Shown: one piece after another, positions 26,076 through 35,404 of the stretch
Numbering within the stretch: the first letter of the stretch is position 1
Layout: every line of letters starts with the position of its first letter
Assembly: GCF_001187725.1 (NCBI RefSeq)
Contig: NZ_LGIQ01000005.1
Span: forward strand, 433,148 to 497,147
Reading direction: 5' to 3'
Source of the DNA: Brevibacillus reuszeri
Lineage (GTDB): Bacteria > Bacillota > Bacilli > Brevibacillales > Brevibacillaceae
DNA length: 64,000 bases
Position numbers and translations under genes: made by a program
The notes under the pieces: model-generated
What the model was told of the DNA's origin: nothing
What the model saw: only the letters and a program-made list of their open reading frames with translations
The model's database searches: none

Positions 26076-28145
26076 TTATTTTGCTTGAATGATACCTGCC
26101 TGCAAAAGCTCGTTTACATTCAAAGATTTTGCATAAGGCACTTCAATCTTGCCATTGTTCACGAGCTTGATGACTTCATCACGGTATGGACTGCTGAGGT
26201 CGATGCCGATGACTTCCCAGTTGTTGTCCACCTCTGGGGAAACTACCTTTTGTTCCTGAATGTATTCCACCAGATAGTCACGAATGCTGCGCGGAGATTC
26301 CCAGTCTCGGTTTGCACTTACGAGCTTGAGAGCTTTCAGTCCACTGCTGTAGCGGTAATTGTTGACTGCGAGCTTCAGCTCTTCTGTATCAGACAGAGGC
26401 TTTCCTTTGTACATGACATCAACAATACGCTCTCCGGCTGGCTTGGACAGATCAATTTTATAATCGACGCCAGCAAACATATCATACAGATATCCCGGTA
26501 CATCTGGATTGAAGCTGATGGAAATATCGCCTTCCTTCCACTGGTTATAGTGGCTCGCTGACCATTCCATGTACGCTTTCAGTTCTTTGCCGGTTACTTT
26601 TACGGTATACAGGGTGTTGTCGAATTTGTAGATATCAAAGATGTTCGCGTAGGTGATATCGCCTTTTTTCAGGTTGGACGTATCTTTGAACAATGCTGCA
26701 GCGGAGACGTCTGCTCCCGTTGCTTTCAATTGTACTTTATTAATGAGATCTACAACAGCAGTGTCTCTCAGCTTGCCTTCTGGAATTCCGTTGATTTCAT
26801 TTTCAGGCTGGAAGTCCGCGCTTGCTTGTCCAAAAAGACCTCCGCTTCCACCAGCCTCACCAGCGCCGCCGCCACCAGCAATGAACGAGATCGTTGCTTC
26901 ATGGGCGTCTTTGATGATATCTCTGATTTTTTGATCAGGCTCGTAGCCAGTCATATCGATAACTTCTACCTTGCGATCCACGACGGATGCTTTGCCAGCT
27001 TCTTTTTTCACTGTCAGATCGAAGCGTACGATATCGCGTCCCAGGTTGCGAGGTCCACCGACGACTGTTTGTCCAACCTGATCTTTTACGATGATGTGCA
27101 TATGTCCTACGAGCAGGGCATCCAGATCAGGAACCATTTCGATAATTTTGGAGGCAGCATCTGATCCGCCGTCCTCGTCAAACTCGGCAATCATTCCAGA
27201 GTGAGCACTCGCGATGAGCAAATCTACCTTTTCTACTTCGCGGAGCTCTTTGGCATATTTTTTCACGGTTTCACCCATGTGCTGGAAGGAAAGACTGTCT
27301 ACCTTTTCACCATCCCAGCGTGGAACGTTCGGTGTCGTTACGCCGATGATGCCAATTTTGAGTCCATCTACATGGGCAATCGTATATGGTTTCACAAATG
27401 GCTTTCCATCCTTGGTCGTAATATTTGCGCCAAGGACAGGGAATTTCACTACTTTTTCGATGCGCTTAATCAGGTCGAGACCAAAATTGAACTCGTGATT
27501 TCCTAATGTCATCGCATCATAATTCATAGCATTCATCGCAACTGAAACTGGGTGCATTACTTCAGGTTTTTTTCGATAAATATCGTCGGTCAAAATATTA
27601 CCTTGGTATGTATCGCCGTTATCGAGAAGTAGAACATGTGGATTGTTTTTCTTTACTTCATTTACATAGGTAGCGATTCGAGCCAGACCGTTGTTTGTGG
27701 TTTCCTTTCCATCCTCATACACGTATCCGTACAGGTTGCCGTGAACATCAGATGTACCAAGAATCGTGATGGTGGTTGTGTCAGGTTCTTTAGTTGCGAC
27801 TGGAGTAGGTGCAACCGGTGCAGGCGCTACAGATGGCTTAGGTGCCGGGACTGGCTTTGAGGTAGCTGCTGCTTGCTGTGTCGGTGCTGGTCTCGCCGCA
27901 GGAGCTGCTGTTGCCACAGTCCCATCTGGTAATTGGAGAACTTGTCCAATACGCAGGAAGTTTACATCAGGCAGTTGATTGACCTCTTGCATGGCGGAAA
28001 CAGTCGTTCCGTGATTTTTCGAAATGCGCCATAGGGTATCCCCTTTTTTCACCGTGTAGGTTTGAGCAGCTGCCATACTAGCAAAAAGCGTAGAGAATAG
28101 CAGGAAAAACGATAAGAGCAGTGTAACGTGTTTTCTTTGCCTCAT
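26076..28145 (-). CDS. Secreted LysM 5'-nucleotidase / 2',3'-cyclic phosphodiesterase
   Basis: 689 residues behind TAGGAGGAC. A signal peptide (1-27, ending MAAAQ) leads to a LysM peptidoglycan-binding domain (28-72, YTVKKGDTLWRISK), a Pro/Ala/Thr-rich linker (about 75-122), and a calcineurin-like metallophosphoesterase. Metal motifs are GTSDVHGN, DNGDTYQGN, TLGNHEFN, ASAHSG and GHMHI. The 5'-nucleotidase C-terminal domain starts near 460. A Gly-rich insert (about 425-440) separates the two. Family members such as YfkN release phosphate and nucleosides from nucleotides outside the cell. The LysM domain should hold it in the wall. Confidence 0.9.
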   Translation of the reverse strand: MRQRKHVTLLLSFFLLFSTLFASMAAAQTYTVKKGDTLWRISKNHGTTVSAMQEVNQLPDVNFLRIGQVLQLPDGTVATAAPAARPAPTQQAAATSKPVPAPKPSVAPAPVAPTPVATKEPDTTTITILGTSDVHGNLYGYVYEDGKETTNNGLARIATYVNEVKKNNPHVLLLDNGDTYQGNILTDDIYRKKPEVMHPVSVAMNAMNYDAMTLGNHEFNFGLDLIKRIEKVVKFPVLGANITTKDGKPFVKPYTIAHVDGLKIGIIGVTTPNVPRWDGEKVDSLSFQHMGETVKKYAKELREVEKVDLLIASAHSGMIAEFDEDGGSDAASKIIEMVPDLDALLVGHMHIIVKDQVGQTVVGGPRNLGRDIVRFDLTVKKEAGKASVVDRKVEVIDMTGYEPDQKIRDIIKDAHEATISFIAGGGGAGEAGGSGGLFGQASADFQPENEINGIPEGKLRDTAVVDLINKVQLKATGADVSAAALFKDTSNLKKGDITYANIFDIYKFDNTLYTVKVTGKELKAYMEWSASHYNQWKEGDISISFNPDVPGYLYDMFAGVDYKIDLSKPAGERIVDVMYKGKPLSDTEELKLAVNNYRYSSGLKALKLVSANRDWESPRSIRDYLVEYIQEQKVVSPEVDNNWEVIGIDLSSPYRDEVIKLVNNGKIEVPYAKSLNVNELLQAGIIQAK

Positions 28146-28282
28146 GAAGTCCTCCTAAAGTGAGTCAATTTGGTTACCTTTCCCATTATAAAGAAAAATA
28201 AGAATCAAACGATATAAAGTAATAAAAATATAACGAAATATTTATATTAGAAAACCATAAAATGGAAATCAGGTGAATCATC

Positions 28283-29455
28283 ATGAAAGTAAATTGGCTG
28301 GAGAAAATGATGCTTTGTATGATCTTGCTTTTTTTCCTTGGACTGTTTGGGTTCATAGCGATGTTCTTTTCGTTATTCTCTGAGGATACGAAGTTCTACT
28401 CCCTATATATCATCATAGTAACGGGTGTACTCGCCGTATTTATCATCTGGCGCATTTTCATACCGGTTCGTGCACGCGTTTTTAATCGCTCCCTAGCTGC
28501 CTTTTTCGTTCTCGCAGCACTGTCTGCCGGAGTCTATGAGATCAGGGAAGCGTATATTAGCAGCATTCCAACTGTCAGTGAGCAAGATTTTAATCTGGAA
28601 GAATATCGGCCTTACCGGGAGAATACCAAAGCCGTTAAGCTAGACGAGCCGTCTGTGCTCAAGCTGGAAGGCGATTTACCGAAGCTGGACGGAGCGACTG
28701 CTCTGTATCCCTTGTACGCTGCTGTTGCCCAGGCGGTTTATCCAGATAAGCAATACGATCAATTCGATAGTGAAGTAATGGCGAGTAAAACGCCAGAGGC
28801 CTACAAAAATCTGATGGAAGGCAATGTAGATATCATCTTTGTGGCTGGACCATCGGAGCAGCAGCTGGAAGAAGCGAAAAGCAAGGGAGTGGAGCTGAAG
28901 CTGACCCCAATTGGACGCGAGGCTTTCGTGTTTTTTGTCAACGCAGCAAATCCGGTCAAGGGACTGACGACGGAGCAAATCCAAAGCATTTATGGAGGCA
29001 AAATGACGAACTGGCAGGAGGTAGGCGGTCGAAATGAAGAAATTCGTGCCTTCCAGCGTCCAGAAAACAGCGGGAGCCAGACGATGCTGGAAAAGATCAT
29101 GGCCTACAAAAAAATCATGACCCCGCCTCAAGATGATGTAGTAGGAGGAATGGGGGGAATTATTGAAAGAACGTCCAACTATAAAAATTACAGCAATGCG
29201 ATCGGGTATTCATTCTTGTTTTTCGCTACCGAGATGGTGAACAACGGAAATATCCGACTACTTGAAATAAACGGGGTTATGCCGGAGAAGAGGACCATCG
29301 TGAATAGGGAGTATCCATTTGCGGCAGAATTTTACGCTGTGACCGCAGGCAGCAAAAATCCAAATGTTCCACATTTGATCGAGTGGATATTGTCCGAGCA
29401 GGGACAGTCTCTCGTAGAAAAGACGGGATATACACCCGTAGCTGCTACCCGATAG
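28283..29455 (+). CDS. PstS-like phosphate-binding protein with N-terminal membrane helices
   Basis: 390 residues. Three hydrophobic segments (about 8-30, 40-60, 70-88) precede a type II periplasmic-binding domain starting near 110 (LDGATALYPLYAAVAQAVYP). Phosphate-binding features typical of PstS include DGATALYP, GREAFVFFVNAANPVKGLTTEQIQSIYGGKMTNWQEVGG and RPENSGSQTMLEKIM. No lipobox is present; the protein is held by TM helices instead, which is not standard for PstS. It is divergent from the 5'-nucleotidase gene, so a joint role in phosphate scavenging is plausible. Confidence 0.82.
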   Translation: MKVNWLEKMMLCMILLFFLGLFGFIAMFFSLFSEDTKFYSLYIIIVTGVLAVFIIWRIFIPVRARVFNRSLAAFFVLAALSAGVYEIREAYISSIPTVSEQDFNLEEYRPYRENTKAVKLDEPSVLKLEGDLPKLDGATALYPLYAAVAQAVYPDKQYDQFDSEVMASKTPEAYKNLMEGNVDIIFVAGPSEQQLEEAKSKGVELKLTPIGREAFVFFVNAANPVKGLTTEQIQSIYGGKMTNWQEVGGRNEEIRAFQRPENSGSQTMLEKIMAYKKIMTPPQDDVVGGMGGIIERTSNYKNYSNAIGYSFLFFATEMVNNGNIRLLEINGVMPEKRTIVNREYPFAAEFYAVTAGSKNPNVPHLIEWILSEQGQSLVEKTGYTPVAATR

Positions 29456-29473
29456 AAAATAATGTGGAGCAAG

Positions 29474-29511
29474 AAAACCAATCCGACTTGATCGGGATTG
29501 GTTTTTTTTCG
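29474..29511 (+). terminator. Intrinsic terminator of the PstS-like gene
   Basis: AAAACCAATCCG and CGGGATTGGTTTT arms with a T8 run. Confidence 0.88.
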
Positions 29512-29617
29512 AAAGCAGTCATCTCCGAGCTATTCTTAGCGCATGAGTAGTAATGGTATGCGTGCTTGCTTTACAATTAATAAAAAAAGAAGCGTACTTG
29601 TATCGGAGGTTACAGAC

Positions 29618-30388
29618 TTGGAGTGGTTTCATGATTTTGATTGGAAAATTGCTTTTCCGGAAAAGCGAATCTATCTCATGCGGCAGCATAACTGGGCATT
29701 TGCTGCATGGGAGATAGAAAGACTGAAAGGGAATCTGCAACCAAAGTCACTGCTGATGCATGTGGATGCCCATTTGGACGATACCCCGGATGGTGTGTTC
29801 GTTCCGGGCTTGCATGAGGCGCAGAGCGTCGAGCAGCTGATTACCGTGGCACAAGGACACGACTATGCGAGCGGGCGTGTATGTCCGCCCGATTGTATGC
29901 AAATCGATAATTTTATATGGGCAGCGGTAGCAAGAGACACGATCGGAGAAACGATTTTTGTGTCTCATCAGGATGACGAGGTGCTGTCACTAGAAATGCT
30001 TCGCTATGATGCCGTTCATAAACGAAATGAAAACTGTCAAAACATCATCGCCAGACTGCCCGAAGATTGCTCGTATAAGCATCAGCGCTATATGGATGTG
30101 CCTGCTTTTTTAAACGAGTGTGACGATCAGGCGTGGAGCCCGAAGCAGACCAAGATACTCGATCTCGATCTTGATTATTTCAATTTATCCGAAGAAATTG
30201 AGCACAAGCTCATGCCAGAAGCACAGATTCGCGACGAATTACGGGCCTTGCGTAACCTTCACCAATGGGATGTGATTACCGTAGCTCTTTCTCCTGAGTA
30301 TTGCGGAGGAAAAGAGGAAGCCGCTTATTTACTTGCGATATTTTTGGAGACATTCGAGCTAGACGTTGTGGCGGGACAACGCTGGTAA
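29618..30388 (+). CDS. UPF0489-like protein
   Basis: 256 residues from TTG 29618, 7 bp after TCGGAGGT; a longer frame from 29543 has no ribosome binding site. Asp/His-rich motifs MHVDAHLDDTPDG near residue 50 and KILDLDLDYFNLSEEIE near 182 resemble the arginase-type metal centre of the UPF0489 family. NWAFAAWEIER and FVSHQDDEVLSLEMLRYD also fit. The activity is unknown. It is convergent with the EamA transporter, whose stop is 6 bp away. Confidence 0.65.
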   Translation: MEWFHDFDWKIAFPEKRIYLMRQHNWAFAAWEIERLKGNLQPKSLLMHVDAHLDDTPDGVFVPGLHEAQSVEQLITVAQGHDYASGRVCPPDCMQIDNFIWAAVARDTIGETIFVSHQDDEVLSLEMLRYDAVHKRNENCQNIIARLPEDCSYKHQRYMDVPAFLNECDDQAWSPKQTKILDLDLDYFNLSEEIEHKLMPEAQIRDELRALRNLHQWDVITVALSPEYCGGKEEAAYLLAIFLETFELDVVAGQRW

Positions 30389-30394
30389 TGCGAT

Positions 30395-31273
30395 CTATCT
30401 TTTTTCGCTTATGGCCAGAGAGATGAAAATTACGACAAGCGCGGCAATGGAGTTCCATGTTACTTGATCACCTAAAATGAGCGTTCCGAGCAGGATACCG
30501 AATAAAGGGACCAAATAGTTGGTTAGGGATGCAAACGCGGCGTTCGTGCGCCGAATGAGCGTATTGTAGAGCATGTAGACAATTCCGGCTTGAACCACAC
30601 CCAATATTACGACGTCTATCACCTGCTGCCAGCTCAAGCTGATGTGAAAGGGATCTTCAAAGAGAAAGGCAAGTGGCAGCAAAAGGACCGAGGCAACAAA
30701 TAAAACATTGCGCATGGCTAAAATCGATGAAATGGGTGGCAGGTGCTTCAGTAAAATAAGAGAGAGCGCAAAGCTCATGGATGCTCCGACGAGAGCTAAA
30801 TAGCCCATTATATTTCCGCTAAAAGAAAGGGAGGAAAGAGTAGGGCCAAACAGCAAGCACAAGCCTCCAAAGCCGCTGAAGATGCTGACCCATTTCCAGG
30901 GTGAAAGCTTCTCACGTGGTGTTGCTATTTTCATGAAGATCAGGGTGAAAATCGGCACTGTACCGAGCAAAATGGAAGCTGTGCTGCTATTGATGTACTG
31001 CTGCCCCCAGCCGATCAAAATAAAAGGAATAACAGCCTCAAGCAGTGCAATCCAAATAAATAAGCTCCACACTTTTCGACTAAGGCCAGCTGACCGTTTT
31101 TCTTTATTTCCATGAAACAAATGGAGAATGGCAAGGGTGACAGTGCCGAGCATGGCTTTGTACGCAGCTAGCGTAATTGGCGTAATAGAGCCGATAACCA
31201 GATCGACGAAGAAAAATTGTGAGCCCCAGATGATTCCGATACCAAGCAGGAGCAAGTAATTGATTGTATTCAT
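30395..31273 (-). CDS. EamA/DMT-family transporter
   Basis: 292 residues with ten hydrophobic helices arranged as two EamA repeats (about 5-140 and 150-288). The first starts IWGSQFFFVDLVIGSITPITLAAYKAMLG, and GSQFFF plus the paired LVPLFGILLGTLILGDQVTW near the end are typical. DMT family members export amino acids, nucleosides or other metabolites. No regulator is attached. Substrate unknown. Confidence 0.87.
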   Translation of the reverse strand: MNTINYLLLLGIGIIWGSQFFFVDLVIGSITPITLAAYKAMLGTVTLAILHLFHGNKEKRSAGLSRKVWSLFIWIALLEAVIPFILIGWGQQYINSSTASILLGTVPIFTLIFMKIATPREKLSPWKWVSIFSGFGGLCLLFGPTLSSLSFSGNIMGYLALVGASMSFALSLILLKHLPPISSILAMRNVLFVASVLLLPLAFLFEDPFHISLSWQQVIDVVILGVVQAGIVYMLYNTLIRRTNAAFASLTNYLVPLFGILLGTLILGDQVTWNSIAALVVIFISLAISEKR

Positions 31274-31429
31274 AAGAGGTGTCCTCGCTTTTTAGTAGAT
31301 GGGTTGAAAATGCGGCAAAGCTATTCATTATTCACAGGCGCCTTGACATCATCGTAAGTCGAGCGAGGCCGCTCTTCAATGTAGAAAAAGACTAATTGTA
31401 CCGGTACAGATATAGGAAGAAGGCATCCA

Positions 31430-31472
31430 AACAAAAATATCCCGCTCTCACCAGTTCAAGTGAAAGCGGGAT
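31430..31472 (-). terminator. Terminator of the amino-acid permease gene
   Basis: ATCCCGCT (31439-31446) and AGCGGGAT (31465-31472) form the stem; on the minus strand it is followed by ATTTTTGTTTGG. Confidence 0.8.
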
Positions 31473-31484
31473 GCTTGCGTTTAC

Positions 31485-32876
31485 TTAGCTTACAGATTTA
31501 TTATCTGCTACGCTGCCATGATTGATTTGATCAGCATTTGGCTTGCGCATTTTGTAAATCGCTACCAGCAAAATAAACCATACTGGAGTGACGAATAACG
31601 CCACACGCGTGTCTTCTGCCAGTGCCAGAACGACGAGAATAAACGCGAGGAAAACAAGTATCAAATAGTTGGAGAAAGGAAACAGGGGCAGCTTGAATTT
31701 ATTTACGGCTGCCAGATCCGGTCTTGTTTTCCGGTATTTCAGGTGACAGATAACCGTAATTCCCCAAATAAAAAGGAAGCAAACTGTTGATACGCTTGTG
31801 ATGAGGGTAAATACGCCTTCAGGCATGACATAGTTCAATACGACAGAAATCAGGATGACAATCGTGGAAAAGAACAGTGCATTGGACGGTACTTTTCCTG
31901 CTGTCAGCTTTGTAAATGGGACAGGTGCATTTTTCTCTTTTGCCAGCGAGAAGACCATCCGGCTTGTACTGAAGATGGCGCTGTTACATGCCGAAGCTGC
32001 CGATGTGAGCACGACGAAGTTAACGATTCCAGCAGCTGCTGCGATACCAATCACCGCGAATACTTGGACAAATGGACTCTCTGTTGGAACGATGGCGCTC
32101 CATGGATAAATGCTCATGATGACGATCAATGCCCCGATGTAGAAAATCAGGATACGGATCGGGATGTTGTTGATTGCTTTCGGGATTACTTTTTCAGGGT
32201 CTTTGGTTTCACCGGCGGTCAGACCGACGAGCTCAATACCAACGAACGCAAACACGACCATCTGGAATGAGAGTAGGAAGCCGTTTATCCCATTCGGGAA
32301 CATACCTCCGTGGCTCCAGAGATTGGCGAAGCTCGATGGACCTGAACTGGTAGAGAACCCTTTGATAATCATGAAGAGTCCAATCACAATTAAACCGAGA
32401 ATCGCGATGACTTTGATTAATGCGAACCAGAATTCCATTTCACCAAAAAGCTTTACAGTCGCCAGGTTCATAACGAGTAACACAACGAGAGCAATTAATC
32501 CTGGCATCCACTGCGGTACTTCTGGAAACCAATACTGGGTATAGAGACCGACTGCAGTCAAGTCAGCCATGGCAATCGAGATCCAGCAAAACCAGTACGT
32601 CCAGCCGGTAACGAATGCTGCCATATTGCCCAAGTAGTCTTTGACAAAATCAACGAAAGAATGGTAGTTCAAATTCGATAGAAGCAGCTCTCCCAACGCG
32701 CGCATGATTAAAAAACAGATGATCCCGGTAATCAGGTAGGCAAATAAAATAGAGGGTCCAGCCAAATGAATGGATTTACCTGCGCCGAGAAATAATCCGG
32801 TACCAATAGCTCCACCAATTGCGATTAATTGTACGTGTCTGTTTTTCAGACCTCTTTCTAGTGTTTGTTCTTGCAT
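31485..32876 (-). CDS. APC amino-acid permease, probably glycine/D-alanine/D-serine type
   Basis: 463 residues from ATG 32876 after GTGGGGGATC; an upstream extension to 32966 lacks a ribosome binding site. Twelve TM helices are visible. APC signatures are HVQLIAIGGAIGTGLFLGAGKSI in TM1, TYWFCWISIAMADLTA in TM3 and FQMVVFAFVGIELVGLTAGETKDPEKVIPKAIN in TM6-7, as in CycA, GabP and AnsP. A tandem glycine riboswitch lies upstream on the same strand, so glycine or a close analogue is the likely substrate. Confidence 0.88.
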   Translation of the reverse strand: MQEQTLERGLKNRHVQLIAIGGAIGTGLFLGAGKSIHLAGPSILFAYLITGIICFLIMRALGELLLSNLNYHSFVDFVKDYLGNMAAFVTGWTYWFCWISIAMADLTAVGLYTQYWFPEVPQWMPGLIALVVLLVMNLATVKLFGEMEFWFALIKVIAILGLIVIGLFMIIKGFSTSSGPSSFANLWSHGGMFPNGINGFLLSFQMVVFAFVGIELVGLTAGETKDPEKVIPKAINNIPIRILIFYIGALIVIMSIYPWSAIVPTESPFVQVFAVIGIAAAAGIVNFVVLTSAASACNSAIFSTSRMVFSLAKEKNAPVPFTKLTAGKVPSNALFFSTIVILISVVLNYVMPEGVFTLITSVSTVCFLFIWGITVICHLKYRKTRPDLAAVNKFKLPLFPFSNYLILVFLAFILVVLALAEDTRVALFVTPVWFILLVAIYKMRKPNADQINHGSVADNKSVS

Positions 32877-33094
32877 ATGATCCCCCACTTTCTCGTGTGT
32901 GTAAGCAGTTTGCAAGTAAGATGATTTTATATATGTTAATAATAAATATAAATCAGTGAATTGCAAATTAAATTTCCAATAAAAGTTATTTTTTTGTACA
33001 ATTATTATTGGAAAAAACGCTTACAAATTTGAAAATAACGAAAATTTTGTTTAGCAAGAATGACTTTCGATTTAGCGAAATGACATAGGAAAGT

Positions 33095-33141
33095 ACAAAA
33101 AAGGGCAGAGAAAAATAGGAGTAGTCCCATTTTCTCTGTCC
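33095..33141 (-). terminator. Riboswitch-linked terminator
   Basis: On the minus strand GGACAGAGAAAATGGG pairs imperfectly with TTTTTCTCTGCCC and is followed by TTTTTTGT. The 5' arm uses the conserved GGACAGAG end of the second glycine aptamer, so folding of the aptamer and of the terminator exclude each other. Confidence 0.75.
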
Positions 33142-33288
33142 TTTTACCTGAGAGTATAACTCCTTTGGTGGCCACGAAGGCTCTCTCCAGAGATGCGTCC
33201 TATTGTGGTCCTTTTACCTGAGAGATTTGCCCCTGTGTTCAGGACTTGCTCCTTCGGTGCCGAACATTACGTCCAGTCTCTCCCACAA
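33133..33288 (-). promoter_or_regulatory. Tandem glycine riboswitch
   Basis: On the minus strand the first aptamer (about 33288-33203) has GGGAGAGACTGGACG, the conserved CACCGAAGGAGCAAG and TCTCAGGTAAAAGGACCAC. The second (about 33202-33133) has CTCTGGAGAGAGCC, CACCAAAGGAG and ACTCTCAGGTAAAAGGACAGAG. Both carry the glycine aptamer core GGAGAG...GG(A/U)AAAAGGAC. The terminator arm overlaps the end of the second aptamer, so glycine binding should prevent termination (ON switch). The region from the terminator to the permease ATG (32877-33094) is AT-rich with no other gene. Confidence 0.92.
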
Positions 33289-33325
33289 TACTCAACCGCT
33301 TATGCGTTTCATATGCGTACCTTAC

Positions 33326-33354
33326 ATATTAATGATTAGATAGACGAAAGTCAA
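33326..33354 (-). promoter_or_regulatory. Sigma-A promoter of the glycine riboswitch transcript
   Basis: On the minus strand TTGACT, a 17-bp spacer and TAATAT lie about 38 bp before the first aptamer. Confidence 0.75.
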
Positions 33355-33425
33355 ACGAAAAATTATGAATTAAGCAACTATTTAAAATATAACTTGATAG
33401 ATGCATCAGCTTTTTATGTAAAGCA

Positions 33426-33463
33426 TAAAAAAGACAGCAGAGAGATTGAAGTCCCTGCTGCCC
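33426..33463 (-). terminator. Terminator of adenine deaminase
   Basis: On the minus strand GGCAGCAGGGAC and the TCTCTGCTGTC arm form a stem followed by TTTTTTATG. It separates ade from the riboswitch promoter. Confidence 0.8.
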
Positions 33464-33489
33464 TTACAAATAGTACATATACGCTTGGA

Positions 33490-35319
33490 TTATTCAGCAA
33501 AGAGAGAGACTCTCTCGAAGCCCGCATCCGAAATTCGAATTAATCCCGTATCCGAAATATGCAGGGTAGGGATGACCACGAGAGCGAGCAAGGATAGCGT
33601 CATAAAGGCGTAGTTCATCGTGCAGCCAGCTTGGACGAGGGCACGGCTGATCGCCATGGATTGCTCCACGACTGTCTCGTAAGGTTCAGTCGACATCAAT
33701 CCGGCAAGACGCAGCGGCAATTGGACGATTTCGTTTCCAGAGGAGGCGACGGCAATTCCCCCTTGCATGGCGATTACGGCATTCGCTGCTTTTGCCATTT
33801 GCTCGTCGTCGTTTCCGATGACCAGGACATTGTGGCAGTCATGAGCAACTGTCATGGCGATTGCTGCGTGCTGATCGAATCCGACATTTCCCACAACGCC
33901 GATGGCAGATCCACCTGTTTTTCCGTGACGCTCAAAGATAGCCATCTTGCACAGGGTGCTCTCGGGAGTAATCGCGAGCAGTCCATTCTTTACGGGAACG
34001 TCAATGAATACTTCTTCGGTTTCGACATGGTTCTCTCGGACCATCGCTACACGCGTTTTGATCGTTCCCGATTGGTTCGGTGTCTGGATCTGGAATCGGG
34101 CAGGTGTCAGCTCAGGGGTGAGCTTGACCGAGTTGATGGCAAAATCGGGATAATCAAAAGCAGCCAGCTCTACGGTCATTGCGCCATTTTCCGCCACGAC
34201 CTCACCACGAGCGATGGTCATCACGACACTTACATCCGCGATATTCCCGTCGAGCAAAATAATATCTGCGATTGTGCCAGGTGTTACCGAGCCGACATCT
34301 CGTGCTACGCCAAAGCGCTCAGCCGTATTCAGCGTCGCCATCTGGAAGGCAGTCACAGGTTTTACTCCCTGGGAGATGGCGTGTCTTACGATGAAGTTCA
34401 TGTGTCCTTCTTCTTTTAAGGAATCGCAAATGCGGTCATCCGAGACAAGCATCATCCGTCTGGAATCAATCCCATGCTCCGTATGGGCTTTAATCGTAGC
34501 AGCGACATCGTGCCAAGCGGAGCCACGGCGCATTTTGGCGTACATCCCGAGGCGTACGCGATTGATCACATCTTCCTTTGTCACACATTCATGGTCGCCG
34601 GAAACGCCTGCCGCAGCATAGGCAGCCAGTCGCGGATCGTTGGACGGCCAGGTGTAATGTCCATCGACGACTTTGCCAGCCCGCAATGTTGCTTGAATTT
34701 CTCCAATCATTTTCGGATCGCCATAGACGACACCCGGGAAGTTCATGACCTCGCCAAGTGCGACCATGTCTTGCCCCCAGCTCAGTGCCTCCGCTACCTC
34801 TTCAGGTCCAAATTCTGCACCAGCCGTTTCAAAAGTGGAGTTGGTGGAGGGGACGCACGAGGCTACTTGCATGTATGCAGCCATTGGTGTCTGGCGTGCT
34901 TCATCCAGCATGATTCGCAACCCGGGGAGTCCGAGAACATTTGAAATTTCGTGTGCATCAAAAAAGCCGCCAGTCGTTCCAAGCGGAAGCACCGCATTGG
35001 CAAACTGCGTGACTGACAACATGCTGCTCTCAATATGACAGTGCCCATCCAATAGACCTGGCGCTATGTATTTTCCGTCTGCATGAATTACATGGGTGGA
35101 GTCATCAATCATTTCCTCCACATAGGGACCGACGTAAGCAATGCGGGTGCCAACGACTGCTACGCATGTGTCGGGCAATATTTCTCCTGAAACGACATTG
35201 ACCAAGGTGCCATTACGGATAAAGAGTGTTGCTTTCTTTTCCCCTCTGGAAAAAGCAACGAGGTCTGGGATGCAATCTGCGAGTTGCGGTCTAGCGAATT
35301 TCGTTGCTACATCGTTCAT
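33490..35319 (-). CDS. ade: Adenine deaminase
   Basis: 609 residues, full length for AdeC/YerA-like enzymes. The amidohydrolase metal motif is LLDGHCHIESSML (His93, His95), and GDHECVTKED, HTEHG, LVSDDRICDSL and the C-terminal adenine deaminase domain (VVGNVGFDQHAAIAMTVAHDCHNVLVIGND) are clear. It converts adenine to hypoxanthine and ammonia with a binuclear metal site. The ATG follows AAGAGGGGAT. It is transcribed in the same direction as the LysR gene upstream, 85 bp away. No purine operon is near. Confidence 0.93.
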   Translation of the reverse strand: MNDVATKFARPQLADCIPDLVAFSRGEKKATLFIRNGTLVNVVSGEILPDTCVAVVGTRIAYVGPYVEEMIDDSTHVIHADGKYIAPGLLDGHCHIESSMLSVTQFANAVLPLGTTGGFFDAHEISNVLGLPGLRIMLDEARQTPMAAYMQVASCVPSTNSTFETAGAEFGPEEVAEALSWGQDMVALGEVMNFPGVVYGDPKMIGEIQATLRAGKVVDGHYTWPSNDPRLAAYAAAGVSGDHECVTKEDVINRVRLGMYAKMRRGSAWHDVAATIKAHTEHGIDSRRMMLVSDDRICDSLKEEGHMNFIVRHAISQGVKPVTAFQMATLNTAERFGVARDVGSVTPGTIADIILLDGNIADVSVVMTIARGEVVAENGAMTVELAAFDYPDFAINSVKLTPELTPARFQIQTPNQSGTIKTRVAMVRENHVETEEVFIDVPVKNGLLAITPESTLCKMAIFERHGKTGGSAIGVVGNVGFDQHAAIAMTVAHDCHNVLVIGNDDEQMAKAANAVIAMQGGIAVASSGNEIVQLPLRLAGLMSTEPYETVVEQSMAISRALVQAGCTMNYAFMTLSLLALVVIPTLHISDTGLIRISDAGFERVSLFAE

Positions 35320-35404
35320 GTTCTTCTATCCCCTCTTAAAGATCTGGTTTGCGTTATATCATATCTTACCTAGGGGATGAAACATAGTCTAGTCGATGAG
35401 AAGA

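Noticed and set aside
33010..33025. CcpA cre-like site TTGTAAGCGTTTTTT (minus strand) in the permease leader
   Set aside because: One mismatch at a key C and no symmetry; too weak in an AT-rich stretch to list as a feature.
33631..34419. 262-residue open frame antisense to adenine deaminase
   Set aside because: Shadow of the strongly coding minus-strand gene; composition shows no protein family.
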